From NCBI GenBank assembly GCA_036639955.1, contig JAVWHP010000004.1:1-64000 (forward strand): a DNA stretch of 64,000 nucleotides. Reading direction: 5' to 3'. Shown here piece after piece: positions 17,051 through 23,981 of this stretch; the stretch's first letter is position 1; each line of letters begins with the position of its first letter. This DNA is from JAVWHP01 sp036639955 (GTDB lineage: Bacteria; Bacillota_I; Bacilli_A; Erysipelotrichales; Erysipelotrichaceae). The notes below the pieces were generated by a model, which was given only the letters and a program-made list of their open reading frames with translations, was not told the DNA's origin and searched no databases. The position numbers and the translations under genes are program-made.

Positions 17051-18296
17051 TGCTGATGGTAGTCCTATAATAAATGAATGTATAAATATCGCTAATGATT
17101 ATGGTATAGATGTCCATATCATTAGCGATTATAATCATGTTTTTAATTATCCTACTGCTTATATTCATCAAGTAGATAAGGGTAATGATAGTGCTGATTA
17201 TGCTTTACTTAATTTATTAAATAGTAATGATCTTGTTATTACTCAAGATTATGGCTTAGCGACTTTAGCTTTAAGTAAAAAAGCTTATGTATTAAATAAT
17301 AATGGTATAGAGTATAATAATGATAATATTATAGAGATGTTATCTAAACGAGCAGCAGGTGCTGCTGCTCGTAAACATAAGAATTATGGTGGTAATCATC
17401 AAAAGAAACGTACTAAGGAAGCTAACATAATATTTGCTAGCTTATTAAAGAAATTTATAGAGGAGACTTATAAAATGGATCCATTAAAACAAATTAATGA
17501 AGCATCTTATGCTATAGCTTTAAAACAAATGAGTATTGATGAAATCAATGCTCATTTACTAGAAATGAATGTTACTTTAGATTACAATGGTATATTAGAA
17601 AAGCTTAAGGTTACTTATAATGATTTAAGTGTAGCTGACTTTATCTTTTCTAATTATGAAGTAAAGGCATCAAAATATCCTATAGCTTTTATTGATAGTG
17701 TAGTATTTGAAATAGTTAAACGTAATAAATTTGATTTTAAACATTATGGTTTAATTATAGATGCTATTAATGGTATAGAAGAAAGTGATATTAGTGAAGA
17801 ACATAAAGCTAGTTTATTTAAATCTGAAATACTTAGTTTTATTAAATTATGTCAACGTTTTAAATTAGTAAACTTTGATGCTATTATGTATGAAGTTAAT
17901 GATGGCTTTGATTTTCAAACTTTTGTTAATGATTACTTTGATGAGTGTAAAGAACTTGGAGTAAATACTAATTCTAATTATTTAAATGATATTATAGATA
18001 TTAGTAAGAAACTATTGAATCAATTTACTTCTATTAATGAATACTTTGAAGAAGATTTAAATGTTGTTCAAGCTAGTGCTTACGTTGCACTTAAGAATCC
18101 ACTAGGAGAAAAACTCTTCTTTAAATTAATGAAGAACACTAATGATGTACCTTTAATGAACTTATACTATGGTCTATCTTTTATAGATGTAGATAAAATA
18201 AAATGTAAACGTCTTTTATCAGATTTACTAAGTAAATCTGATAAAAACAGTGATGTTTATAAAATGACTAAAAATATTTTAGATGATCTTAAATAA
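17031..18296 (+). CDS. UPF0178 (YaiI/YqxD) PIN-like domain fused to an unknown helical domain
   Basis: Residues 1-148 are a complete UPF0178 protein: KILIDADGSPI at the N-terminus supplies the acidic residues, NDSADYALLN and VITQDYGLA follow, and the family end RKHKNYGGNHQKKRT is present. Relatives stop here at about 150 residues. In this gene the frame continues without a stop for 273 more residues that I do not recognise, rich in helices. An in-frame ATG at 17475 has an excellent AGAGGAGA (17458-17465), 9 nt upstream, so the second part may also be made alone. The first start overlaps ilvA and lacks a clear ribosome binding site. Hairpins lie at 17088-17129 and 17348-17372. Confidence 0.8.
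   Translation: MNKILIDADGSPIINECINIANDYGIDVHIISDYNHVFNYPTAYIHQVDKGNDSADYALLNLLNSNDLVITQDYGLATLALSKKAYVLNNNGIEYNNDNIIEMLSKRAAGAAARKHKNYGGNHQKKRTKEANIIFASLLKKFIEETYKMDPLKQINEASYAIALKQMSIDEINAHLLEMNVTLDYNGILEKLKVTYNDLSVADFIFSNYEVKASKYPIAFIDSVVFEIVKRNKFDFKHYGLIIDAINGIEESDISEEHKASLFKSEILSFIKLCQRFKLVNFDAIMYEVNDGFDFQTFVNDYFDECKELGVNTNSNYLNDIIDISKKLLNQFTSINEYFEEDLNVVQASAYVALKNPLGEKLFFKLMKNTNDVPLMNLYYGLSFIDVDKIKCKRLLSDLLSKSDKNSDVYKMTKNILDDLK
17088..17129 (+). repeat. Intragenic inverted repeat in the UPF0178 fusion gene
   Basis: Arms 17088-17099 and 17118-17129 are 12 bp and perfect. After a 1-nt bulge, 17101-17104 pairs with 17114-17117, giving 16 bp in total. Confidence 0.8.
17348..17372 (+). repeat. 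Intragenic 11-bp GC-rich hairpin
   Basis: Arms 17348-17358 and 17362-17372 pair perfectly around a gtg loop. The stem is unusually GC-rich for this window and encodes the Arg/Ala-rich end of the UPF0178 domain. Confidence 0.8.
17458..17477 (+). promoter_or_regulatory. Internal ribosome binding site and in-frame start
   Basis: AGAGGAGA is followed 9 nt later by ATG at 17475, in frame with the 17031 start. It is the strongest ribosome binding site in this gene and lies exactly where the UPF0178 family normally ends. Confidence 0.55.
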
Positions 18297-18320
18297 CTAT
18301 TCTATAGAATAGTTATTTTT
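18292..18320 (+). terminator. Terminator after the UPF0178 fusion gene
   Basis: The arms aataactattc and gaatagttatt are perfect and are followed by tttta. The hairpin starts at the stop codon. Confidence 0.85.
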
Positions 18321-18452
18321 ATTTTGTATAGGGATTGATTCAAATTTATTCTAATTTGAAATTTAACATAATTTAATTTATTTTGTGAAATTGTAGATAT
18401 ACTAGATTTTTCTTCTAAAATAGTTAATAATAATATGTGTTAGGAGTAAACT

Positions 18453-19199
18453 ATGAAAAGAAGAAAATATAACTATCGTAATTTAACTATCCTAATCATC
18501 TTATTCATATTAGCATTACTATTACTATTTGCCTTATTATTTGGTATATATAAAGTGATAGTTAACGCAAATAGTAATAGTGACGAGGTGAATACCTCGC
18601 TAACGTTACCTAGTAACGTTGATGCTAAGAAAACAGTTGTTTTAGATGCAGGGCATGGTGGCTATGATGGTGGTTCAGAATCAAGTGATGGTAGTGTTAA
18701 TGAAAAAGATATTACATTGGCTATTACTTTAAAAACAGGTAAATTATTGGAAGATATGGGCTATAAAGTAATATACACTCGTACAAGTGATGTTGTTAGT
18801 TGGCCAAGTGACGAAGAACAAGACTTAACTTCAAGAGTTAGAGTTGGTGAAGAAGCTAATGCTGATGTATTTGTAAGCATTCATACAAATGCTAGTGAAG
18901 TTAATGATGATGGCAGTAATGGCAATGAGGTTTGGGTAATGCCTATTTCAAATTTCAATATAGAGTTAGCAACTAATATAAATACAGAATTATCGAACCT
19001 AAAGTATACATCTAATCGAGGTGTAAAAGATCAAGTAGACAATCCAATTCAAATATTATTTTGGAATCGAGTACCAGCAGTACTTGTAGAAACTGGATTT
19101 ATAAATGATTCTAATGATTTTGCTTATATGAATTCAATAACAGGGCAAGACAGAATTGCACAAGCAATAGCAAGTGGAATTGATTCAACGCTTAAATAA
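18453..19199 (+). CDS. N-acetylmuramoyl-L-alanine amidase (Amidase_3)
   Basis: The 248-residue protein cleaves the bond between muramic acid and the stem peptide in peptidoglycan. An uncleaved or signal-anchor membrane segment covers roughly residues 10-35, so the enzyme is exported. The zinc ligands and catalytic glutamate are in place: VVLDAGHGGYDGG (His), NEKDITL (Glu), VSIHTNAS (His) and VLVETGFINDSNDF (catalytic Glu). No cell-wall binding repeats are present. Two short hairpins (18584-18599, 18602-18620) lie in the linker. It has its own leader and stands alone between terminator and promoter. Confidence 0.92.
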   Translation: MKRRKYNYRNLTILIILFILALLLLFALLFGIYKVIVNANSNSDEVNTSLTLPSNVDAKKTVVLDAGHGGYDGGSESSDGSVNEKDITLAITLKTGKLLEDMGYKVIYTRTSDVVSWPSDEEQDLTSRVRVGEEANADVFVSIHTNASEVNDDGSNGNEVWVMPISNFNIELATNINTELSNLKYTSNRGVKDQVDNPIQILFWNRVPAVLVETGFINDSNDFAYMNSITGQDRIAQAIASGIDSTLK

Positions 19200-19205
19200 T
19201 TACAC

Positions 19206-19233
19206 TTGCAATTTTAATGGTATTTGATATAAT
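19206..19233 (+). promoter_or_regulatory. Promoter of the BI-1-like gene
   Basis: TTGCAA (19206-19211), a 16-nt spacer and TATAAT (19228-19233) with an upstream TG form a good extended promoter 28 nt before the start codon. Confidence 0.65.
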
Positions 19234-19260
19234 TAACTACATCAAAAGGAGATTGATAGA

Positions 19261-19965
19261 ATGAATAACTTGGATAACGATTTATTAGATATTAATGAAA
19301 ATTATACGTTTGGAAAACACGTTTCTAAAACGTTTGGCTGGATGTTTCTTGGATTATTAATTTCATTTGTTTCTGCAATAGTATTTCTAGCTACAGGAAT
19401 AAGCGAAATATTCTTAGGCAATGCTTGGTCATTATTTATTGTGTTTGGTTTAGAAATGGTAATCGTTTTTAAATTTTCAAAATCTGTAGGTAGTGCATCT
19501 ACTTCAACTACTTTATTACTTTATGTTGTATACTGTATTGTTACAGGTATTACCTTTGCATTTGTTGGAATGGTATTTGACTTAAGCGATATTGTGTTAG
19601 CATTTGGCGCAACTGTGGTTTACTTTGGTAGTTTGGCAGTTATCGGATCAACTACTAAGTTTGATCTTTCTAAATTTAGAAATATTATCTTTATTTCATT
19701 AGTTGTTCTTTTAGTATTAGAACTAGTTGGAGCATTCATAATGAATATGGATAAATTTCAATTGATGATTATGTTCTTTGGTTTATTCGTATTTACTGCA
19801 TTAACTGTATATGATACACAAATGATGCATAAATATTATGTTATGGCAGACGGTGATTCTACTACATTAAAACAGTACTCATTATATTCTGCTTTCCAAT
19901 TATATTTAGATTTCATCAATATATTCTTATATATTCTAAGATTGTTTGCTAGAAGTAACGATTAA
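19261..19965 (+). CDS. Bax inhibitor-1 (BI-1/YccA) family membrane protein
   Basis: This 234-residue protein has about seven hydrophobic segments and the BI-1 features: SKTFGWMFLGLLISF at the first helix, an aspartate-containing ALTVYDTQ stretch near residues 180-188, and LYLDFINIFLYILR close to the C-terminus. Bacterial BI-1 relatives are proton-sensitive calcium leak channels or partners of membrane proteases, but roles vary. AAGGAGA precedes the ATG. It is monocistronic, with its own promoter and a bidirectional terminator shared with the convergent gene. Confidence 0.88.
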   Translation: MNNLDNDLLDINENYTFGKHVSKTFGWMFLGLLISFVSAIVFLATGISEIFLGNAWSLFIVFGLEMVIVFKFSKSVGSASTSTTLLLYVVYCIVTGITFAFVGMVFDLSDIVLAFGATVVYFGSLAVIGSTTKFDLSKFRNIIFISLVVLLVLELVGAFIMNMDKFQLMIMFFGLFVFTALTVYDTQMMHKYYVMADGDSTTLKQYSLYSAFQLYLDFINIFLYILRLFARSND

Positions 19966-19992
19966 AAAGATGCCTAGGCATCTTTTTTTTTT
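19964..19992. terminator. Bidirectional terminator
   Basis: Perfect 11-bp arms aaaaagatgcc and ggcatcttttt with a 2-nt loop are followed by a long T-run on the plus strand and preceded by A5, which serves the minus-strand gene. Confidence 0.9.
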
Positions 19993-20848
19993 ATATGTTT
20001 AAATAGTTAGCAATATTTGCACTAGCACTTATTTTAGGTTTAAGGATTGAAGAAGGTCCACTCATAATGACGCAGACACCAGGGCCATGTCCGCTAGTAA
20101 ATGAGTCGGAATGGACGATAACACCAATAGTAGCGTAGTCATTTTTATAATGAGGACCATAGGTGCAATCGTTATTTTCGATGTATACTATATCTCCGAA
20201 TCTTAGAGAAGATAGTTTGTATTTCTCTACTTCTATGGGATCTTGAGTCATAATGTCATAATCTCCACTAAATAACGTAGCACTTCCAGTACCAGAACCC
20301 ATTAGATGGGAAGGTATCACATGAGTTACACAGATGTCTAACTCATGTGCGGTTTCGCTAATTTCAAGGTGGGTAAGTAAGTCAGGGTCAATATTCATGA
20401 CCTGGATTTCATCGAAGTCATGAAGTTTAAGGCCCTGACCAAAACTTCTAATCTGAATAGTGTCATCGATAGCTAATTTTTCTAAATCTTGTTGTTTAAA
20501 ATAAATAATGACATGATCAATACCACCATGTTTACCAGTAACAAAACCAGTCGCACCCTTTGCATCACCATTCATAACACGAGCAGTGTTACCAATACAA
20601 GCAAAGGTTTGGAGAGCATTGTTTTGGTCATCATGAACATTCTTAATACTAACACCAGGCTCAACATGATCACCAACAATGCTCATAGCAGTATCACCAA
20701 GTTTAAAGTTATAAGTAATACCACCAGTACCAAGATTAATACGACCAATACCATCATAACCAACACGATAACCACTACCACTCAAAACAGGATGAGTAAT
20801 ACGACCACTTAAAGCATGCATAACTAAATAATCTTTATTTGTTTTCAT
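19991..20848 (-). CDS. DUF4438 domain protein
   Basis: The 285-residue product resembles the DUF4438 family, with typical stretches SGRITHPVLSGSGYR near the N-terminus, GKHGGIDHVIIYF in the middle, HVIPSHLMGSGTG and SFTSGHGPGVCVIMSGP towards the end. The function of the family is unknown; the many glycines and histidines suggest a metal or ligand site. A longer frame starts 36 nt upstream, but GAGGT is correctly spaced from the ATG at 20848. The coding strand is richer in G and T than that of its neighbours, and the gene is isolated between convergent and divergent genes, so lateral acquisition is possible. Confidence 0.75.
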   Translation of the reverse strand: MKTNKDYLVMHALSGRITHPVLSGSGYRVGYDGIGRINLGTGGITYNFKLGDTAMSIVGDHVEPGVSIKNVHDDQNNALQTFACIGNTARVMNGDAKGATGFVTGKHGGIDHVIIYFKQQDLEKLAIDDTIQIRSFGQGLKLHDFDEIQVMNIDPDLLTHLEISETAHELDICVTHVIPSHLMGSGTGSATLFSGDYDIMTQDPIEVEKYKLSSLRFGDIVYIENNDCTYGPHYKNDYATIGVIVHSDSFTSGHGPGVCVIMSGPSSILKPKISASANIANYLNI

Positions 20849-20869
20849 AATATATACCTCACAGTAATA

Positions 20870-20878
20870 ATTATAACA
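20870..20878 (-). promoter_or_regulatory. Extended -10 promoter of the DUF4438 gene
   Basis: Read on the minus strand this is TGTTATAAT, a perfect extended -10, 22 nt before the start codon. An identical element faces the other way at 20904-20912. Confidence 0.65.
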
Positions 20879-20903
20879 TATCATTTATTTATATGCATAT
20901 ATT

Positions 20904-20912
20904 TGTTATAAT
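20904..20912 (+). promoter_or_regulatory. Extended -10 promoter of the protease gene
   Basis: TGTTATAAT lies 18 nt before the GTG start. The divergent pair of identical elements is only about 26 bp apart, so the two promoters may interfere or be jointly regulated. Confidence 0.65.
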
Positions 20913-20929
20913 ATAAAAGAGGTGATTAA

Positions 20930-21895
20930 GTGCTAAAAAAACATAAATGCTATGTAATAGATACTAAACAAACAATAGTTAAAAAAAGAAAAGACTATAA
21001 AGAAGTAATAAAAAGAATTACAGAAGCAGACTTTAGTAAATATAAATTAGAAGATATATACTTTAAAATGAATGGAAGTACAGAGTTACCAAACTTTACT
21101 TATTTAAGAGAAGAATTTAGTTTACCAATATATAAAAATATAGTAGGACTATATTTAATAGAAGTAAGAATAAATGGAAGAGCATATAAATTTCTATTAG
21201 ATACAGGAGCACAAGTATCAAGTATAGACAATAAACTATTAGAAGAATTAGATTTAAAAGAAAATGAAACTATGTTAAATATAAGTAGTTTTTCAGGAAA
21301 AGAAGAAAATAGTAAAAGTACTACAATAGAAGATTTAACAATAGGAGATTTAAGAATTAAAGATATAGCAGTAATGATAAATCCAAAAAGTTTATTAGGA
21401 AATAAAGCTTTAGGAATAGATGGAATACTAGGTTGGGATATACTATCAAGAATGGATTTTGAAATTGATGATAAAAATAGTTTATTTAGATGTATTAAAA
21501 TTAATAAAGAAGTAGAAGATAATAATTTAGTGATGGGAGTATTTCCTACATTAATTATTAAAGATATTAATAACAAACTAGTAATAGCTGGATTAGATAG
21601 TGGAGCATTAACAAGCTGGATAAGTAAAGCTAGTATAGAAAGAAATAAATTAGAAGTTGTTAAAGAAGGAGAAGCTTTAGGATTAGGTATTCATGGGATG
21701 GAAAATATTATGATAAGTGTTGTAAAACAAGTACGTTATAAGTTAGGTAAATCCCATATAGTTATAGAGAATGTGAATACTGGTAAGACTGCATTATTTG
21801 ATGGTATGGAATATGATATAGTGTTAGGTAATGAAGTGTTTAAGAATCGTTGTATCCAAGTAATTACATCTAAAGGATGTATTAACATTTTATAG
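20930..21895 (+). CDS. Two-lobed retropepsin-like aspartic protease
   Basis: This 321-residue protein contains two aspartic-protease active-site motifs: FLLDTGAQVSSID with D91, and IAGLDSGALTSW with D223. Each is followed by the hydrophobic-hydrophobic-Gly element of the fold (IDGILGWDIL near 163-172; YDIVLGNEVF near 297-306). Retropepsins normally carry one motif and dimerise; here both half-sites are in one chain, as in pepsin. There is no signal peptide or membrane helix, so it is likely cytoplasmic. The start is GTG with AGAGGTG 6-7 nt upstream; no ATG fits. Substrate unknown. The cyclophilin gene follows in 12 nt. Confidence 0.75.
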   Translation: MLKKHKCYVIDTKQTIVKKRKDYKEVIKRITEADFSKYKLEDIYFKMNGSTELPNFTYLREEFSLPIYKNIVGLYLIEVRINGRAYKFLLDTGAQVSSIDNKLLEELDLKENETMLNISSFSGKEENSKSTTIEDLTIGDLRIKDIAVMINPKSLLGNKALGIDGILGWDILSRMDFEIDDKNSLFRCIKINKEVEDNNLVMGVFPTLIIKDINNKLVIAGLDSGALTSWISKASIERNKLEVVKEGEALGLGIHGMENIMISVVKQVRYKLGKSHIVIENVNTGKTALFDGMEYDIVLGNEVFKNRCIQVITSKGCINIL

Positions 21896-21907
21896 GAGGA
21901 AAAGAAA

Positions 21908-22342
21908 ATGAAAAATACTGGAAAGATTGTTATGGAAAATGGTGAAGTAATTAAGTTTGAGTTATTTGCAGAAGAAGCACCTATTACAGTTGCTAACTTT
22001 GTTAAGTTAATTAATGAAGGTTACTATGATGGAAAGAAGTTCCATCGTGTTATTCCTGGATTTGTTTCTCAAGGAGGATGTCCTAATGGGAATGGGACTG
22101 GAGATTTAGGTTATACAATACCTTGTGAATGCAGTACTAATGTACATAAACATGTAGCTGGTAGTTTATCAATGGCACATAGAGGTAAAGACACAGGATG
22201 CTGTCAATTCTTTATTGTTCACGAAGCACAACCTCATTTAGATGGCGTACACACAGTGTTTGGTAGAATTACTGATAACTTAGCAGCAGCTATTAGAATG
22301 AACAGTGGTGACGTTATGACGAGCGTTACAATGGATAAGTAG
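21908..22342 (+). CDS. Cyclophilin-type peptidyl-prolyl cis-trans isomerase
   Basis: The 144-residue enzyme catalyses proline isomerisation. Active-site residues lie in KKFHRVIPGFVSQGGC (catalytic Arg and Phe), GSLSMAHRGKDTGCCQFFI (Gln and Phe) and LDGVHTVFGRI (Trp position replaced by His-Thr). No signal sequence is visible, so it is cytoplasmic. AGGAGG precedes the ATG. It is cotranscribed with the protease upstream and the membrane protein downstream, which starts at the base after its stop. Confidence 0.93.
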   Translation: MKNTGKIVMENGEVIKFELFAEEAPITVANFVKLINEGYYDGKKFHRVIPGFVSQGGCPNGNGTGDLGYTIPCECSTNVHKHVAGSLSMAHRGKDTGCCQFFIVHEAQPHLDGVHTVFGRITDNLAAAIRMNSGDVMTSVTMDK

Positions 22343-22687
22343 ATGAAAGACTTTAAAAGATTAGGCTATCCCTTACTAATAATAGTAGGAAGTGCTATTA
22401 TTAGTAAGTTTTTAACATTATATATTAAAGCAAGTTTTATTAATACTTTAGTTACAGTAGTAATAGTATGTGCTTTATTCTTATTTGGAACATCACTTAA
22501 TAAAAGTAGTAGAAGTAATGCAGTAATTAAAAAAGTAATAAGCTTAGTCTTAGTAATCTTTTTAATGCTAATGCAAATGAATATCTTTACATTACCTTAT
22601 ATTTCTAGTTTCTTAGATATGATTGGAATGCATTCATTCTTTATTAATATGTTATATATTTATTGTGGTTATATCTTTGTAGATTAA
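22343..22687 (+). CDS. Small integral membrane protein of unknown function
   Basis: The 114-residue product has three or four predicted membrane helices (about residues 9-27, 31-48, 63-82 and 92-112) separated by short basic loops. I do not recognise the family. The ATG directly follows the cyclophilin stop with no own ribosome binding site, so translation is probably coupled. A 14-bp inverted repeat (22372-22408) lies in the first helix. It is followed in 14 nt by the SpoU methyltransferase. Confidence 0.65.
   Translation: MKDFKRLGYPLLIIVGSAIISKFLTLYIKASFINTLVTVVIVCALFLFGTSLNKSSRSNAVIKKVISLVLVIFLMLMQMNIFTLPYISSFLDMIGMHSFFINMLYIYCGYIFVD
22372..22408 (+). repeat. Intragenic 14-bp inverted repeat
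   Basis: Arms 22372-22385 and 22395-22408 are perfectly complementary around a 9-nt loop, near the start of the small membrane protein gene. Confidence 0.85.
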
Positions 22688-22701
22688 CTATAGGAGGAAT
22701 T

Positions 22702-23433
22702 ATGGAGCAATATATCTTAGAAGGAAATATATCAGTAAAAGCAGCTATCCTAGCTAACAAAAGAACTATCTATAAGGTACTTATAGATAGTTCTAAGAAG
22801 GATAAGGATAGTAATTATATATTAGCTAAAGCTTATGAAAGAAATATAGAAGTAATTAAAACTAATAGAGAAGAAATAGACTTATTAGCTAAAGGTAATA
22901 CTCATGGTGGACTTATAGCTTATGTAGGACCTATTAGTACTTATAGTATAAATGATCTTAATGAAACAAATAAGTTTGTAGCTCTTATAGAAGGTATAGA
23001 AGATCCTTTTAACTTTGCTTATATTTTAAGAAGTCTTTATGCAGCTGGAGTAGAAGGCATTATAGTTAGTTCTCGTAACTGGTCTAATGCAGCTACAACT
23101 TTAGCTAAATCAAGTGCTGGAGCTAGTGAATATATAAACATGTATATTTATGAATCTCCTAATGAAGTTATAGCTGCTCTAAAGAGTTGTAGCCTCCCTT
23201 TAATATGTGCGTATCGTAAAGATGCTACATCTCTATTTAGTTATCATTTCCCTACCAAATGCTGTATAGCAATTGGTGGGGAAATGAGAGGTTTATCTAA
23301 AATATTTATTGAGCATAGCTCAACTAATATTTATATACCTTATGCTAATGATTTTAGAAATGCTTTATCAGGAGCTAGTGCTAGTGCTGTTATTGCTTTT
23401 GAATACTTTAGACAAATGTCTAATAAGATGTAA
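22702..23433 (+). CDS. TrmH/SpoU-family RNA 2'-O-methyltransferase
   Basis: The 243-residue SPOUT enzyme has the three SpoU motifs: motif 1 in GIEDPFNFAYILRSLYAAG, motif 2 in CIAIGGEMRGLS and motif 3 in NALSGASASAVIAFEY, the last being a variant of the usual NVSVAAAI. SAM binds in the knot formed by motifs 2 and 3. The substrate is a ribosomal or transfer RNA ribose; which one cannot be told. The longest frame begins 39 nt upstream inside the previous gene, but AGGAGG at 22692-22697 selects the ATG at 22702. Inverted repeat at 22762-22794. Confidence 0.85.
   Translation: MEQYILEGNISVKAAILANKRTIYKVLIDSSKKDKDSNYILAKAYERNIEVIKTNREEIDLLAKGNTHGGLIAYVGPISTYSINDLNETNKFVALIEGIEDPFNFAYILRSLYAAGVEGIIVSSRNWSNAATTLAKSSAGASEYINMYIYESPNEVIAALKSCSLPLICAYRKDATSLFSYHFPTKCCIAIGGEMRGLSKIFIEHSSTNIYIPYANDFRNALSGASASAVIAFEYFRQMSNKM
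22762..22794 (+). repeat. Intragenic 15-bp hairpin with 3-nt loop
   Basis: Arms 22762-22776 and 22780-22794 are perfect around gta, near the 5' end of the methyltransferase gene. Confidence 0.9.
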
Positions 23434-23525
23434 TAATTTTATTAGTTATTGTAGGTTAATTACTTATTTACATCTATCACTATTAATATCTTAATAAATA
23501 AGTTACTATATTAAAGGTGATGATA

Positions 23526-23921
23526 ATGAGAAAAGGATTTACATTAATTGAAATTGTAATAGTTATTGCTATTATAGCAACATTATCTGTTATATTAGTT
23601 CCATCATTTCTAGATTATATTGATGATAGTAATATTAAGGCAGCTAGTAGTAATGCTAAAAGCTTTGAAACTATTTATAATGCTGAAAGAAGTAAAGTTA
23701 TAGCTAATACTAAAGGTACAATAGAAGTAGTAACAGTATTAACTAACTTAAGTACAAGTAATCCAGAATTAGCAAGTGATCCTAATATGTCTTATGAAAT
23801 AGAAGAAGATACAGCTAAACTAATTAAAGTATGCTATTTATATGAAGAACAATGTTTTAATCCTGAAGGTAATATTGAAAGCAATATTATTAAACCAGGA
23901 AGTGATTATTATGAAAAGTAG
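23526..23921 (+). CDS. Orphan type IV pilin-like (pseudopilin) protein
   Basis: This 131-residue protein begins MRKGFTLIEIVIVIAIIATL, a textbook class III signal: basic leader, Gly, methylatable Phe, Glu at +5, then a hydrophobic helix. Prepilin peptidase would cut after the glycine. The C-terminal domain is small and acidic, with cysteines near residues 100 and 107. GTG and ATG codons precede the chosen ATG, but AAAGGTGA is best spaced for 23526. No assembly ATPase, platform protein or peptidase gene is adjacent, so it is either a minor pilin for a system elsewhere (for example ComG-like) or a relic. Confidence 0.85.
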   Translation: MRKGFTLIEIVIVIAIIATLSVILVPSFLDYIDDSNIKAASSNAKSFETIYNAERSKVIANTKGTIEVVTVLTNLSTSNPELASDPNMSYEIEEDTAKLIKVCYLYEEQCFNPEGNIESNIIKPGSDYYEK

Positions 23922-23947
23922 AGCCAATTATGGCTCTACTTTTATTT
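23917..23947 (+). terminator. Terminator after the pseudopilin gene
   Basis: Perfect 10-bp arms agtagagcca and tggctctact enclose an atta loop and are followed by tttta. The hairpin overlaps the stop codon. Confidence 0.88.
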
Positions 23948-23974
23948 ATAAAAAAAGAGCTATATTATAGCTCT
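23948..23974 (-). terminator. Terminator of typA
   Basis: On the minus strand the arms aagagctat and atagctctt with a 3-nt loop run into T6. It faces the pseudopilin terminator. Confidence 0.85.
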
Positions 23975-23981
23975 TAAGATA

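Noticed and set aside
16992..18296. TGA recoded as a sense codon, as in some Mollicutes
   Set aside because: Several genes end at TGA exactly where the family ends (ilvA, both the AI-2E permease and the first deacetylase), and Trp is TGG throughout.
20489..20812. A Thr/Asn-rich 107-residue ORF on the plus strand
   Set aside because: It is the antisense of the DUF4438 gene; its biased composition comes from the G/T-rich coding strand and it has no ribosome binding site.
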